From: a virus
Length of the DNA stretch: 64,000 nt
Strand: one strand, 5' to 3'
Virus record (IMG/VR): IMGVR_UViG_3300034198_011471
Coordinates: 1-64,000 of that record
The notes beneath the pieces are model-generated. The model worked only from the letters and a program-made list of their open reading frames with translations, was not told the origin of the DNA and made no database searches. Positions within the stretch are counted from its first letter, which is position 1, and every line of letters starts with the position of its first letter. A program made the translations under genes and the position numbers. Below, piece by piece: positions 21,437 through 30,140 of the stretch.

Positions 21437-23351
21437 GGATAAACCTAATCAAACAGTTACTGAAGCAGTTGACATGCCTTCCGTAGGCGTGCAATCACTT
21501 CTACAAGAATTAATCTCAATCGACGTGACGGATGTACATTCTGTTCACGCGCGAGCGGCTGTTTTGCAGCAGCTCGCCGGTCGGCATGCTTTCCCGTCAC
21601 TGGAACCGATTTTACCGCTAGTTCTGAATCTTAACGGGCGCCCGTACAGCATTCAGAATCATATGCCTTTTTCCCCACTTTTCCGGCTACTGACGCCGAA
21701 AAATCAAGTGTGGTGCACGGGGCGGCAGGTATCAAAATCGACCAGCCTAGCAGCGCACGGAGTTGTAGTTGCCAACTCTCTCCCGTTTTTTAAGACGTTA
21801 TTCATCACACCGCTGTACGAACAGATACGGCGGTTTTCGAATAACTATGTGCGTCCGTTTATCGACCAGTCTCCTGTGAAGTCGCAATGGAGCGGCACGA
21901 CGACCGAGAATTCAGTTCTGCAAAGATCTTTTAAGAACAATTCAATGATGTTGTTCAGCTTTGCGCTTTTAGATTCGGATCGTGTGCGCGGTGTTTCTGC
22001 AGACCGTGTGTGTATCGACGAAGTTCAGGACATGGATCCTGATCACGTGCCGATCATTCAAGAAACGATGTCTTACTCCAAATGGGGGACTAGTTATTAC
22101 ACAGGAACGCCGAAGACGCTAGATAATTTAATTTACGGATTGTATAAACGATCATCACAAGCCGAGTGGTTTATACCGTGTCATTCATGCAAGCACTGGA
22201 GCATCCCTTCGCTTGAATATGACTTGGACAAAATGATCGGCCCATACAGCGTGCATATCAGCGAGAAGTATCCGGGCACCGTCTGCGCTAAGTGTCAGAA
22301 ACCGATCAGCCCAAGGCATGGTCGGTGGGTGCACAGATATCCCGAACGCCGCTGGCAATTTGCCGGGTATCACGTACCACAGATGATACTACCGCTTCAT
22401 TTCTCCGACCCTGAAAAGTGGTCAACTCTATTGTTGAAAAGAGAAGGGTTTGGGAACATGACCCAAGCCCAGTTCTACAACGAAGTAATGGGAGAAAGCG
22501 TTGATACCGGTCAGAAGCTCATCAGCGAAACTGATTTGAAGGCTGCGTGCGTGCTAGACTGGGAAAACAAGAAAGAACCAGACCCTAAGTGCTTTGCAAA
22601 TCTCTCGAACTACAAACATCGCATCCTTGCGGTCGACTGGGGCGGCGGCGGAGAAGCAGGTATTAGTTTCACCGTGCTTGCTGTGCTGGGGTTCCGCCCG
22701 GACGGGACCGTCGACACGCTTTGGGCCAAGCGCCTGCTTATTGGCGGCGATCATTTGGCCGAAGCTGTTGAATGTATGCGCTGGTCTAACTTGTTTAATT
22801 GCGATTTTGTTGCTCACGATTACACGGGTGCCGGCACGGTCCGCGAAACGGTCATGGTGCAGGCAGGATTTAATCTAGAGCGAGTCTTGGCGATGCGGCT
22901 CGTTCGTTCCGCATCGCAAGATTTGATGGTGTTCAAACCACCGACAGAGATCAATCATCGGGCACACTATAGCCTCGACAAAACGCGGTCGTTGCTGTAC
23001 ACGTGTCAGGCGATCAAGCTGAAGCAAGTCCGTTTCTTCCAGTACGATTGGTCGTCACAGGATTCGCCGGGCTTGGTGTCGGACTTTCTTGCGTTGGTAG
23101 AAAGTAAAGCCGAGTCTAGACTAGGCGGCGATATTTATACCATTACAAGGAACACGTTGTTGACTGACGACTTCGCGCAAGCTGTTAACCTAGGCTGCGC
23201 CGCTCTTTGGCACGTGAATAACGCGTGGCCTAATTTCGCGGAGATCGCTGGCGTAGCGCGGTTAAGCGAGCGTGTTGTCAAAGCCGAGACGCCGATGGAT
23301 GACGACTGGGCGGATGACTCCATCGGGCGAAGCTACTTTGGCGGTTACTAG
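21435..23351 (+). CDS. terL: terminase large subunit
   Basis: A 638-residue protein read from ATG 21435 (the frame is open from TTG 21420). ATPase part: Walker A-like CTGRQVSKST (94-103, deviating from GKT/S but usual for TerL), Walker B VCIDE (192-196, D195/E196), coupling motif TGTPKT (223-228). Two CxxC pairs, C249/C252 and C284/C287, form a zinc insert. Nuclease part: AVDWGGGGE with catalytic D401, and HDYTGAG (D462), plus a late acidic segment DDFAQAV. It packages DNA into capsids as ATPase motor and endonuclease. Unusually it lies alone on the plus strand among minus-strand genes. Confidence 0.93.
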   Translation: MDKPNQTVTEAVDMPSVGVQSLLQELISIDVTDVHSVHARAAVLQQLAGRHAFPSLEPILPLVLNLNGRPYSIQNHMPFSPLFRLLTPKNQVWCTGRQVSKSTSLAAHGVVVANSLPFFKTLFITPLYEQIRRFSNNYVRPFIDQSPVKSQWSGTTTENSVLQRSFKNNSMMLFSFALLDSDRVRGVSADRVCIDEVQDMDPDHVPIIQETMSYSKWGTSYYTGTPKTLDNLIYGLYKRSSQAEWFIPCHSCKHWSIPSLEYDLDKMIGPYSVHISEKYPGTVCAKCQKPISPRHGRWVHRYPERRWQFAGYHVPQMILPLHFSDPEKWSTLLLKREGFGNMTQAQFYNEVMGESVDTGQKLISETDLKAACVLDWENKKEPDPKCFANLSNYKHRILAVDWGGGGEAGISFTVLAVLGFRPDGTVDTLWAKRLLIGGDHLAEAVECMRWSNLFNCDFVAHDYTGAGTVRETVMVQAGFNLERVLAMRLVRSASQDLMVFKPPTEINHRAHYSLDKTRSLLYTCQAIKLKQVRFFQYDWSSQDSPGLVSDFLALVESKAESRLGGDIYTITRNTLLTDDFAQAVNLGCAALWHVNNAWPNFAEIAGVARLSERVVKAETPMDDDWADDSIGRSYFGGY

Positions 23352-23674
23352 AAGATACGCCAGCAATAGTCTTCGATAAATTTTTGCATCGGGCGGTGAT
23401 CGCGAATCTTAGAGTTTTCGATAACGTCGATTACTTCGCGCGCCGCGTCAGCTAACGCCGCAGCAGCCGCCGTGCAATCCATAGACGAGTCGTACAACTC
23501 CCAACCGGCGCCTGATCGCGGAATCGCCGGCTCTTTGCCGTCAAACGCGTCCGCAATCAGCCGTTGAAATACGCCGTCTGGTTCGGTGTCGAGCGCGCCA
23601 AACTCTCGATACTTCGTTTGCATGCGCTCAAACCTACGAACCGCTTCGCGAAGTTTCTCCACCGTCAGCGTCAT
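23348..23674 (-). CDS. hypothetical protein, convergent to terminase
   Basis: A 108-residue helical protein beginning MTLTVEKLREAVRRFERMQT, with an Ala-rich helix (CTAAAAALADAAREVIDVIE) and a Trp-containing end (FIEDYCWRIF). ATG at 23674 chosen over an upstream TTG. Its TAG and the terminase TAG share the palindrome CTAG. No family recognised. Confidence 0.6.
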   Translation of the reverse strand: MTLTVEKLREAVRRFERMQTKYREFGALDTEPDGVFQRLIADAFDGKEPAIPRSGAGWELYDSSMDCTAAAAALADAAREVIDVIENSKIRDHRPMQKFIEDYCWRIF

Positions 23675-24116
23675 TGGAGTTGTTAATAGAGTTGACAAGC
23701 TCCATTCCTTTTTCGGTTATTGAGAAATTGAAATCGTTTTTATCGTAGTCGTATTCTGCGTCTAGAAAACCGCGCTGCACGCCGACACGCATAACGTTTG
23801 ATATAACGCGCGCACCGAGCGCACGAAACAGTCGAAGCATTTTTGTCTTGTACTCTTCGAACGAGTTGGCACCAATGCCGTACGCGCCGTCAGCCTGCAC
23901 GTCAGACAGTTCACGAACAATTTGTTCGACTTCCCAGACCTCCAAAAACTGTCGCTGATATTCAAGCGAGCATTCACTTTCGGTCGGTTCTTCGTTCTGC
24001 AGCTTGGCGATAAAACCGGCGAACATCACTAGTACATGATCGCGGAGATCTTCGATCGACCCGCAAATACGCCGCGCGGGCTGTTCTTCGTTTTCGTCTT
24101 CGTAGTCTTCGAACAT
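23634..24116 (-). CDS. hypothetical protein, possible winged-helix C-terminus
   Basis: A 160-residue acidic protein (MFEDYEDENEEQPARRICGS). The C-terminal part, VISNVMRVGVQRGFLDAEYD then NFSITEKGMELVNS, reads like a winged-helix segment (helix-strand-strand plus final helix), as in small regulators. Function unknown. Overlaps the next gene by 41 nt. Confidence 0.55.
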   Translation of the reverse strand: MFEDYEDENEEQPARRICGSIEDLRDHVLVMFAGFIAKLQNEEPTESECSLEYQRQFLEVWEVEQIVRELSDVQADGAYGIGANSFEEYKTKMLRLFRALGARVISNVMRVGVQRGFLDAEYDYDKNDFNFSITEKGMELVNSINNSNDADGGETSRSGS

Positions 24117-24123
24117 AACTACC

Positions 24124-24438
24124 TCAAGCCATCTCTGCGGCAAGACGAGCAGTGGCGAGCGCGGCGTCGTAATTGCCGCGCGCAATCATACGCGCGTGAG
24201 CGGCGTCACGGCACTGCCCCAGATAATCGGAGTAGTCGCTGTCGGTGTTGACGAGCGCTTCCGCCGAACTGAAGCTGTGCGGCTTGTTGGTCAGCGGGTT
24301 GTCGCCGCTTTTCATGATCCGCTCGACCGCAGCCATTTTGACAGAGATGCGGTTGTCTTCCAGCTCTGCCTCGCTGCGCACAGCGTCGGCAAGAACGGCG
24401 GCGGCGTGGGTAATGTTATCAGCAAAATTCTTGGCCAT
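24124..24438 (-). CDS. hypothetical helical protein
   Basis: A 104-residue helical protein (MAKNFADNITHAAAVLADAV) rich in Ala, with AAVERIMKSGDNPLTNKPHS and a C-terminal helix. ATG at 24438 has AGGAG 5 nt upstream. No recognised family. Confidence 0.6.
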   Translation of the reverse strand: MAKNFADNITHAAAVLADAVRSEAELEDNRISVKMAAVERIMKSGDNPLTNKPHSFSSAEALVNTDSDYSDYLGQCRDAAHARMIARGNYDAALATARLAAEMA

Positions 24439-24440
24439 GA

Positions 24441-24725
24441 TCACTCCTCAATTTTTTGCCAACCATCTATGGCGCGGCGAACAGTCAATATGTCGTCAAG
24501 CGCCCGGTCTAGCATGTGTACAGCCGATTCGAGATCGTCAGCGTCGGCTAATTCAAAGATAATAAACGCAAACAAGGTATCGCCGCATTCTCGAATACTC
24601 TGTTTGCCCACACGATTGATGTAATCGTGAAATGTTTCGTCGTTATTTGGCGGATCGACTGCGAGTAGGTCTGATCCCGGATATGAATCGTAAATTGCTT
24701 TCGGAACCAGTTGGCTATTCGTCAT
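24441..24725 (-). CDS. hypothetical protein
   Basis: A 94-residue protein beginning MTNSQLVPKAIYDSYPGSDL, with a helical, acidic C-terminus (ESAVHMLDRALDDILTVRRA). Internal ATG at 24725 chosen since upstream codons belong to the preceding gene. Function unknown. Confidence 0.55.
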   Translation of the reverse strand: MTNSQLVPKAIYDSYPGSDLLAVDPPNNDETFHDYINRVGKQSIRECGDTLFAFIIFELADADDLESAVHMLDRALDDILTVRRAIDGWQKIEE

Positions 24726-24969
24726 TTCTCCAGTTTTGTTTTTCTTGGCGCGTTGGCTGCCGTTTGGGATATTTCTCGGGATGACAAACCTGACAACGTG
24801 CGCGCGTGCAACCACAACTGCGCAACGTTTTACGATACCGCCCGGCTTCGCTCGCGGTTTGCGCCGCGTTTTCAACCCAACTACCAAACTCCAGCCACCC
24901 GGCATTAATTTGTCGGTGCTGCTTTACTCGGCGTTCGATGATGTGCTTTTCGCTGTGGTAACGTTTCAT
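24715..24969 (-). CDS. small conserved protein with Cys cluster
   Basis: An 84-residue basic protein: ERRVKQHRQINAGWLEFGSW, then RYRKTLRSCGCTRARCQVCH and EKYPKRQPTRQEKQNW. The 'CGCtRaRCqvCHgeKYPkR.ptr' element is a recurrent motif in small phage and plasmid proteins and probably binds zinc through CxC...CxxCH. May bind nucleic acid. Overlaps the next gene by 11 nt. Confidence 0.65.
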   Translation of the reverse strand: MKRYHSEKHIIERRVKQHRQINAGWLEFGSWVENAAQTASEAGRYRKTLRSCGCTRARCQVCHPEKYPKRQPTRQEKQNWRNDE

Positions 24970-24971
24970 TG

Positions 24972-25424
24972 TTATTTGCCGTCTGTTTCACAGTAGATGA
25001 CGATTTTGCAACCGCACTGTTCTGCTAGTTTGACAACGTCGGGCGCATACACCGCCACGATTTGGTCGCGTTTGATCGCGCCGGCGGTGATCAGGGACTG
25101 CAACCCAAGTTTAGCTATGCCGCGACGTCTATACGCAGGGTCGACGAAACACTCGACGGTTTGTGCGGTAATAGGCCGACCTTTGAATTTTTCTGGCCAC
25201 GGGCGCGAACCGACCCAGCCGGCTAGCGTGTCGTCTATCCACACGAGTGCCAGAGCCATTTCTGGATACGGCTGCTCATGGTTGACGTGCAGATAACGCT
25301 TGCTGAGTTCTTTTTGAATTGAACTGTCGCTACCCGAGTTTGGCCACGACAGTCTTGTCATGATGGCCGTGACATCGACCAGTCCAAGCTGGTTAATGTC
25401 TTTGATTTTGATAGTAATATTCAT
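24972..25424 (-). CDS. GNAT-family N-acetyltransferase
   Basis: A 150-residue protein beginning MNITIKIKDINQLGLVDVTA (ATG 25424, GGAGG about 8 nt upstream). Residues ~100-125 hold the acetyl-CoA pocket signature AYRRRGIAKLGLQSLI (the R/QxxGxG/A motif), preceded by the strand TVECFVDP. The rest fits a GNAT fold (WIDDTLAGWVGS). Substrate unknown: a small molecule or a host protein. A single GNAT near the tRNA gene has no clear partner. Confidence 0.8.
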   Translation of the reverse strand: MNITIKIKDINQLGLVDVTAIMTRLSWPNSGSDSSIQKELSKRYLHVNHEQPYPEMALALVWIDDTLAGWVGSRPWPEKFKGRPITAQTVECFVDPAYRRRGIAKLGLQSLITAGAIKRDQIVAVYAPDVVKLAEQCGCKIVIYCETDGK

Positions 25425-25459
25425 GCTGCGCCCTCCGCGACACAGCATGAAGTATACAA

Positions 25460-25532
25460 AGCCGGCGGTCGGATTCGAACCGACGACAGGCAGTTTACAA
25501 AACTGCTACTCTACCAACTGAGTTACGCCGGC
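25460..25532 (-). tRNA. tRNA-Thr: tRNA-Thr (UGU)
   Basis: A 73-nt cloverleaf on the minus strand: acceptor GCCGGCG/CGCCGGC, D-arm ACTC..GAGT, anticodon stem GCAGT/ACTGC with loop TTTGTAA giving anticodon TGT, variable CTGTC, T-arm GTCGG-TTCGAAT-CCGAC. CCA is not encoded and the discriminator is U. It reads ACA (and by wobble ACG) codons. Confidence 0.95.
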
Positions 25533-25537
25533 AAGCG

Positions 25538-26005
25538 TTAAACAGGTTCAGTGATTAAACCAGTTGGCCAGTAGTATGGCATGTCGATCGGCTCCTGCCA
25601 ACCAAACCGCGAGTAGTAGCGGAAATCTTTGCGGAGAAGATTGCTGCGATGACTGGCGTGAAATTGCTCGTCGCCAACCCACGGCGGGTACACGTTGCGC
25701 TCAATGGTGTTGCGCAGTGTTGTATAGCTGCCCATGAACTGCGGGCAGAGCGTGTCATTAAATCCGCGGCGTATCCACTCGCGGCACACGACTATGGCAT
25801 ACACTGCTAGCGCTGTTTCATATCCCGCCCACATACGGACGGCAGGATGATTGCGCCAGCTACTTGTTCCGGGCTCATGTTCGCCTACCGGAACGCCAAG
25901 ACAGAGTAAGATCTGTTTACATTCAACCCTTTGTTTGCCCAGCCTTTTGTTATCGAGGCAGGCGGCCGAGTGTTTAAATCTCGGCAGGGGTAAGAATGTC
26001 TGCAT
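25538..26005 (-). CDS. MSMEG_6728/pyrimidine-dimer glycosylase-like protein
   Basis: A 155-residue protein: MQTFLPLPRFKHSAACLDNK with RLGKQRVECKQILLCL, then SSWRNHPAVRMWAGYETALA, the helix CREWIRRGFNDT, and PPWVGDEQFHASHRSNLLRK. This matches the MSMEG_6728 family, remotely linked to T4 endonuclease V-like (pyrimidine dimer DNA glycosylase) proteins. It may cut or repair damaged DNA; the catalytic residue is not certain. It sits just upstream of the tRNA gene in the leftward direction. Confidence 0.7.
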   Translation of the reverse strand: MQTFLPLPRFKHSAACLDNKRLGKQRVECKQILLCLGVPVGEHEPGTSSWRNHPAVRMWAGYETALAVYAIVVCREWIRRGFNDTLCPQFMGSYTTLRNTIERNVYPPWVGDEQFHASHRSNLLRKDFRYYSRFGWQEPIDMPYYWPTGLITEPV

Positions 26006-26009
26006 TTAA

Positions 26010-26330
26010 TCAATTGTCAACTTCGTCGTCAAAATCTTCTTCGTATTCAGGGTCATTGTCTTCTTCGTCCTCGTACTCTTCGTCCCAGTCCTCGTCCTCA
26101 TCTGCGTCAACCCATTCTTCTTCGTCATCTTCTTCTTCGTCGTCGTCGATAAATACGTAGTTCGGTTTGGGTAACTCAATGTCGCTGTTATCGTCTTCGT
26201 CGTCTTCGTCTTCGTTGTCATCGACAAACTGCCACTCTTCTTCAATGAAATCACCATCGAGGCCGTCGTCGTGACGGGTGGCGCGTTCGTTTGGAATGTC
26301 GCGAAACAATGGAGATTTAAAGTAGCGCAT
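26010..26330 (-). CDS. extremely acidic small protein
   Basis: A 106-residue protein. After a short ordered start (MRYFKSPLFRDIPNERATRH) it is more than half Asp/Glu (e.g. DNEDEDDEDDNSD, WVDADEDEDWDEEYEDEED). Probably disordered: a DNA mimic, histone-like protein binder, or charge shield. Function unknown. It follows the primase-like gene directly. Confidence 0.6.
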   Translation of the reverse strand: MRYFKSPLFRDIPNERATRHDDGLDGDFIEEEWQFVDDNEDEDDEDDNSDIELPKPNYVFIDDDEEEDDEEEWVDADEDEDWDEEYEDEEDNDPEYEEDFDDEVDN

Positions 26331-26332
26331 AG

Positions 26333-28966
26333 TTATCCAGTTTCCCGGGCAAGGTCAGCTGCAGGTAACAAGTATTGATCGCACCAACTGCTGTCAACAA
26401 GAATGCCCGGCAGGTTGCGCACAGCTTCCTCTCCGCCGAAAACTCCGCGACGCGTCAATAGTTTAACAAGCCAAAGCCAGTTTGGGGCTAGCGCTTTTCT
26501 ATCATAAAAATAGCGATTGACGGCGCGCTGATTCAACCACCAATGTGTTTTTTTACGCACAATGTAGTTATTGGGTTGGCCGACTTTTCGCGCCCGGGGC
26601 AGAACCGCGAGCGCGCCGGTTTGAATGGCATTTGTTAACTCCGCAAAAAACGACAAATCGGCCTCGTTTTGCGTGGTTAATTGTTTGCGCGCATAGTCGA
26701 GCTGGAACGCGCTGCCGTACGTTTCTTGCAGCCAGTCGTGTAGGTCGGCAAGTACGGCCAAGGCAGTTACCGAGTCCGTTAGGCTAATCCGCATTCGTTG
26801 ACGCATTGCACGCTGAATGTAGCCCGGCAAGATATACGCCAGCGGGGTAAAGTCGGTTTTAGGGTCTGCGTAGCCGTTGATAGTCTGCCAACCGTACATC
26901 GGCGCGATGGCTGCGGCGGTGGGAGCCAAATGCAAAAGTACGGGGCGGTTATGACAACGCGGGATCGTCAGGCTCAGACTGGTCGCGTCGAACACGCTAG
27001 CAACAGTTGTTGGCCACGCCAACTCTGCCGTGCGTGAGTACACCGCAGAACTGGCGGATGCGCGGTGCAGGATATCAATACGCTGGTGCGGGCAGCCAAG
27101 GACTGGCGCAATTTGTTGTACCACGACAAAACTATCGCCGGTAAAACCAGTAGCAACTGGATCACGGCGCAGTATTGGGTCCACGAGATTGGCAATGACG
27201 GCGGCCGCAACGGTCCAGACAAAAGCATTTTCTTGACTGGGCGTTAAAAACTGCCGTATCGCCGGCGGGGCGACTGCAACAGGCTCTGGGAATACAGCGT
27301 GTTTGTTTTTTTCACTCGATTGATTTGGCGGTGACGGTGTGCCGTCTGCGGCTAGTTCGTAGTTTGCAAAACGAAACACGCTTGCGCGCTCGTCCCATCC
27401 TAGCCTGTTTGATACGCATACCAACTCTGGTTTGCTCAGGCCGATGGCCAGCAGGTGGCTTCTGCTATTCCACCGACTGTCGTACAGCATCACTTTTTTG
27501 TGGGACGCAACGACACTAGCCGCGAAGGCCAGCAGCCCGGCGCGTTCAATCTTGAAAGCGTTATCGGCAAAGTTAATTTCTTCGCCGTTGAGGTAGATCG
27601 TACCGGCATATGTTTTTTCGCCGTCGTCGGCTTGAGTGATTTTATTGATAACAATGTTGGCGTCACAAATGTGCTGATTTGTGACGCTCCACCAACCGTC
27701 TGCTTTTGGAATGACAGTATGGCGCCACGGCTGTGATGTCGTCGGGGTAATGTGCTTAGAAGTCTTGACATGCGTCAATACCCGATCTGAAAAACCGGGA
27801 GAAAAATTACTGCCAATTTTGTTCAAAAACGGCACTAACTTGTCTGGCGGTATCGTAAGTCGCGTCGCAAACGAATGCGCCGCAATTTCATTTATCTGCC
27901 CCAGCGTGCTGCTCAGCCGGCTTTGCCATGTTTCTGCGTTGCTGCGAATCGAAACTAGCCGCGTCATGGCGTCTGTGGCGAGCCTATTTTTTACTCGTTG
28001 ATTTTGCGTTACTATTGCCACGTAGCCGCGGGCATTAGCGACCCTGCTAATTAGTTCCGGCGAAATAATGTGGCTCTGGAAGATTCGCGGCACTGGCGCA
28101 AATGAACACCAGCTGCCGCCCCAGCTGTTTGCCTCGACGCCGGTGTAGCTCGCCATTACCGGCAGCAGCGACAACCCGTGGCGTAGCATTTCACACTGCA
28201 TACTCAACGCCCACATCGGATCGTCTACTACAAACTGTGTGCTTTTTAGCGGCGCGACAGCGGGAAGAAGCGCCGCGCGCAGTAGAAAGTAACCAGCTTC
28301 TGGTCGGCTGCGTTTGTACTGGTTGAGCGAGATAAAGTTTTGTTTGGCCGTAAATTGCTCGTCGTACTGCACAATTAAGACGCCGGTTATACGCCCGGGC
28401 AGATCGTAATACGGAAACACAAGGCTTGCGCCGTTTTCTCGTATGGGGCTAATCAGCGGCCGGCGCACGAATCGCTGGAGCGTATCTATTTGTTCTTTGT
28501 ACGCCACGCCGACCAATCCGGCCGCATCTATTTCTTGATGTACGCCCAACTCGCGTAGGCGGCAGGCAATAACATCGTCGTGGTGGCCCCAGATTTGCGC
28601 TTCGGCGTCAAACCAAAACTGCTCAAATTTTTCAAAGCGTTCAATAGCTCGGGCGTATTCGGCGACGGCATTGTCTTTTTCAGCTGGGTTTATGGCGTTT
28701 AACTCGATAAAACGGCTAATTGCCACATCGGGGCTTGTATTCCATAATGCCGCGCCAAACGTTATGATATCTCCATGGGCTGAGCACGAATTACAGTGTA
28801 GCCAGATACCGTTAGTGCTTGTGTCGTCGAATAGGTGTAGCGTATTTTTTTGACATAGCGGACAACTGACGACCGCCGGGAAAACCAACTGGTCCGGCGC
28901 AATGCCCAGCGCCGACAGGGCAATCGCGTGGTGTTGGCGGCCAATTAAACAGGTAGGAAATCCCAT
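26333..28966 (-). CDS. primase-like protein with CHC2-type zinc domain and degenerate helicase region
   Basis: An 877-residue protein. N-terminus: zinc motif C35-P-L-C38 with C58-N-S-C61 and H64, then a helix in GDIITFGAALWN, as in DnaG/primase-helicase CHC2 domains. Then a primase-core-like segment (ENGASLVFPYYDLPGRITGV; a TOPRIM-like FVVDDPMWALSMQCEMLR). The C-terminal half has a helicase-like arrangement, but at the expected P-loop it reads GFTGDSFVVVQQIAPVLG instead of G..GxGKS. Probably primes phage DNA synthesis, with a vestigial helicase. Its ATG overlaps the divergent plus-strand ATG (CATG). SD weak. Confidence 0.65.
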   Translation of the reverse strand: MGFPTCLIGRQHHAIALSALGIAPDQLVFPAVVSCPLCQKNTLHLFDDTSTNGIWLHCNSCSAHGDIITFGAALWNTSPDVAISRFIELNAINPAEKDNAVAEYARAIERFEKFEQFWFDAEAQIWGHHDDVIACRLRELGVHQEIDAAGLVGVAYKEQIDTLQRFVRRPLISPIRENGASLVFPYYDLPGRITGVLIVQYDEQFTAKQNFISLNQYKRSRPEAGYFLLRAALLPAVAPLKSTQFVVDDPMWALSMQCEMLRHGLSLLPVMASYTGVEANSWGGSWCSFAPVPRIFQSHIISPELISRVANARGYVAIVTQNQRVKNRLATDAMTRLVSIRSNAETWQSRLSSTLGQINEIAAHSFATRLTIPPDKLVPFLNKIGSNFSPGFSDRVLTHVKTSKHITPTTSQPWRHTVIPKADGWWSVTNQHICDANIVINKITQADDGEKTYAGTIYLNGEEINFADNAFKIERAGLLAFAASVVASHKKVMLYDSRWNSRSHLLAIGLSKPELVCVSNRLGWDERASVFRFANYELAADGTPSPPNQSSEKNKHAVFPEPVAVAPPAIRQFLTPSQENAFVWTVAAAVIANLVDPILRRDPVATGFTGDSFVVVQQIAPVLGCPHQRIDILHRASASSAVYSRTAELAWPTTVASVFDATSLSLTIPRCHNRPVLLHLAPTAAAIAPMYGWQTINGYADPKTDFTPLAYILPGYIQRAMRQRMRISLTDSVTALAVLADLHDWLQETYGSAFQLDYARKQLTTQNEADLSFFAELTNAIQTGALAVLPRARKVGQPNNYIVRKKTHWWLNQRAVNRYFYDRKALAPNWLWLVKLLTRRGVFGGEEAVRNLPGILVDSSWCDQYLLPAADLARETG

Positions 28967-30140
28967 GACAAATATCCCGCTCGATCAAGCGCATGACGTC
29001 AGCGGCCGCGAGACACACAGGCTGACGACTCTGTACCCGCAACCTGACTTTGTAAAAAATGCCGCGGATGAAAAATTAAGCGGCGCTGCGGATTTACCTC
29101 GTCATCTGTACGCTGATCAGCGCCATAAACTTTATCCGTGCCATACAGCCCCTGCAACATGGATGTCCGCGCTTTTCTTTGCTGACAAGCAAGCGCAGTT
29201 TGACGCCAAAGAGGCCGCGGCTATTCAATCTAGGATACACCAAACTGCCGAATATTTCGGTATTCGCGGGGCTGTGGCGGAACTGGAAGAAAAGATTGCG
29301 GCCAGCGCTACACAGGATATTAACAGCCTACCGGACTCTGAATTTGCTATCGTCTGGGTCAGCGATGTGGGCGGCAAGGAGCGCCACTGGCCGCTGCGCA
29401 ACGCCGGGGAGGTCAAATTTGCCGCCGCGCACTTTAAAACGTTCCGCGACAACTTCGTCTTCGAAGACCGCCACGTAATTGCCACAAAGATCCTCGAAAA
29501 GGCCGCGCAGTACAGCGCAGACGTTTCGGGGGCAGAGGGCTCGCTAGAGCTAGCGGCGGGGCTTGGCGCCTGCGCGGCTAAGGTAGCGAGCGACATGATC
29601 AAAGACCGCGTACGGCTTACCAGTCGGCAGCACACGCAGCTGGCGAGTGAGTTGTCAAAGTTAGCAGAAGCGGTTGACCAGAACCCCGAGAGGGCGCGTA
29701 CGGTCGACATGCGGCTAAAGTTGGCGAGCGCGGTCGATAATTTCGATAGGAGCACGCAGCTCTATCGACTCTACGACGCCGGCGGATTACCGCGGCCGGA
29801 AGAGGTCTTGTTTGCGATCACCGAAAAGGTGGCGCGGGACTTCATGGCGCAGAACGTCGAAACCACTACGGGCAACGTATACGCTCTCGACGACCTTGAG
29901 AAGCTAGCCGTTGACGATGTACGCGAGTGGCTTGGCGACGACTTTGCTGACGCGGTAAGCGCCGGCGGCGTGTACATGGACCGCAGCAAGCTGGCAGCGA
30001 TTGTTCCCACGCTCGACCGCGGTATGGCAACTATGCTGGACCGGCTCATGTCCGACAAGAGCGCCAGCGCTGTCGTGAAGTCAGCGTCAGCGGACAATCT
30101 GCTTTCGCTTGAGCGCCTTCGCGAGCTTGCGAGGGGCTGA
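28965..30140 (+). CDS. hypothetical protein, plus-strand island gene
   Basis: A 391-residue protein with ATG 28965 and AGGA about 7 nt upstream. Ala-rich and helical throughout (AAIQSRIHQTAEYFGIRGAV; TSRQHTQLASELSKLAEAVD; GVYMDRSKLAAIVPTLDRGM). Contains a segment reading EFAIVWVSDVGGKERHWPLR that suggests a small beta domain. No known family; size, helicity and gene position suggest a structural or scaffold-like role, but this is inference. 54-nt tail-to-tail overlap with the next minus-strand gene. Confidence 0.75.
   Translation: MTNIPLDQAHDVSGRETHRLTTLYPQPDFVKNAADEKLSGAADLPRHLYADQRHKLYPCHTAPATWMSALFFADKQAQFDAKEAAAIQSRIHQTAEYFGIRGAVAELEEKIAASATQDINSLPDSEFAIVWVSDVGGKERHWPLRNAGEVKFAAAHFKTFRDNFVFEDRHVIATKILEKAAQYSADVSGAEGSLELAAGLGACAAKVASDMIKDRVRLTSRQHTQLASELSKLAEAVDQNPERARTVDMRLKLASAVDNFDRSTQLYRLYDAGGLPRPEEVLFAITEKVARDFMAQNVETTTGNVYALDDLEKLAVDDVREWLGDDFADAVSAGGVYMDRSKLAAIVPTLDRGMATMLDRLMSDKSASAVVKSASADNLLSLERLRELARG

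Noticed and set aside
25449-25540. Attachment site at the tRNA gene
   Set aside because: No integrase and no second copy of the tRNA 3' end in the window; nothing supports integration.
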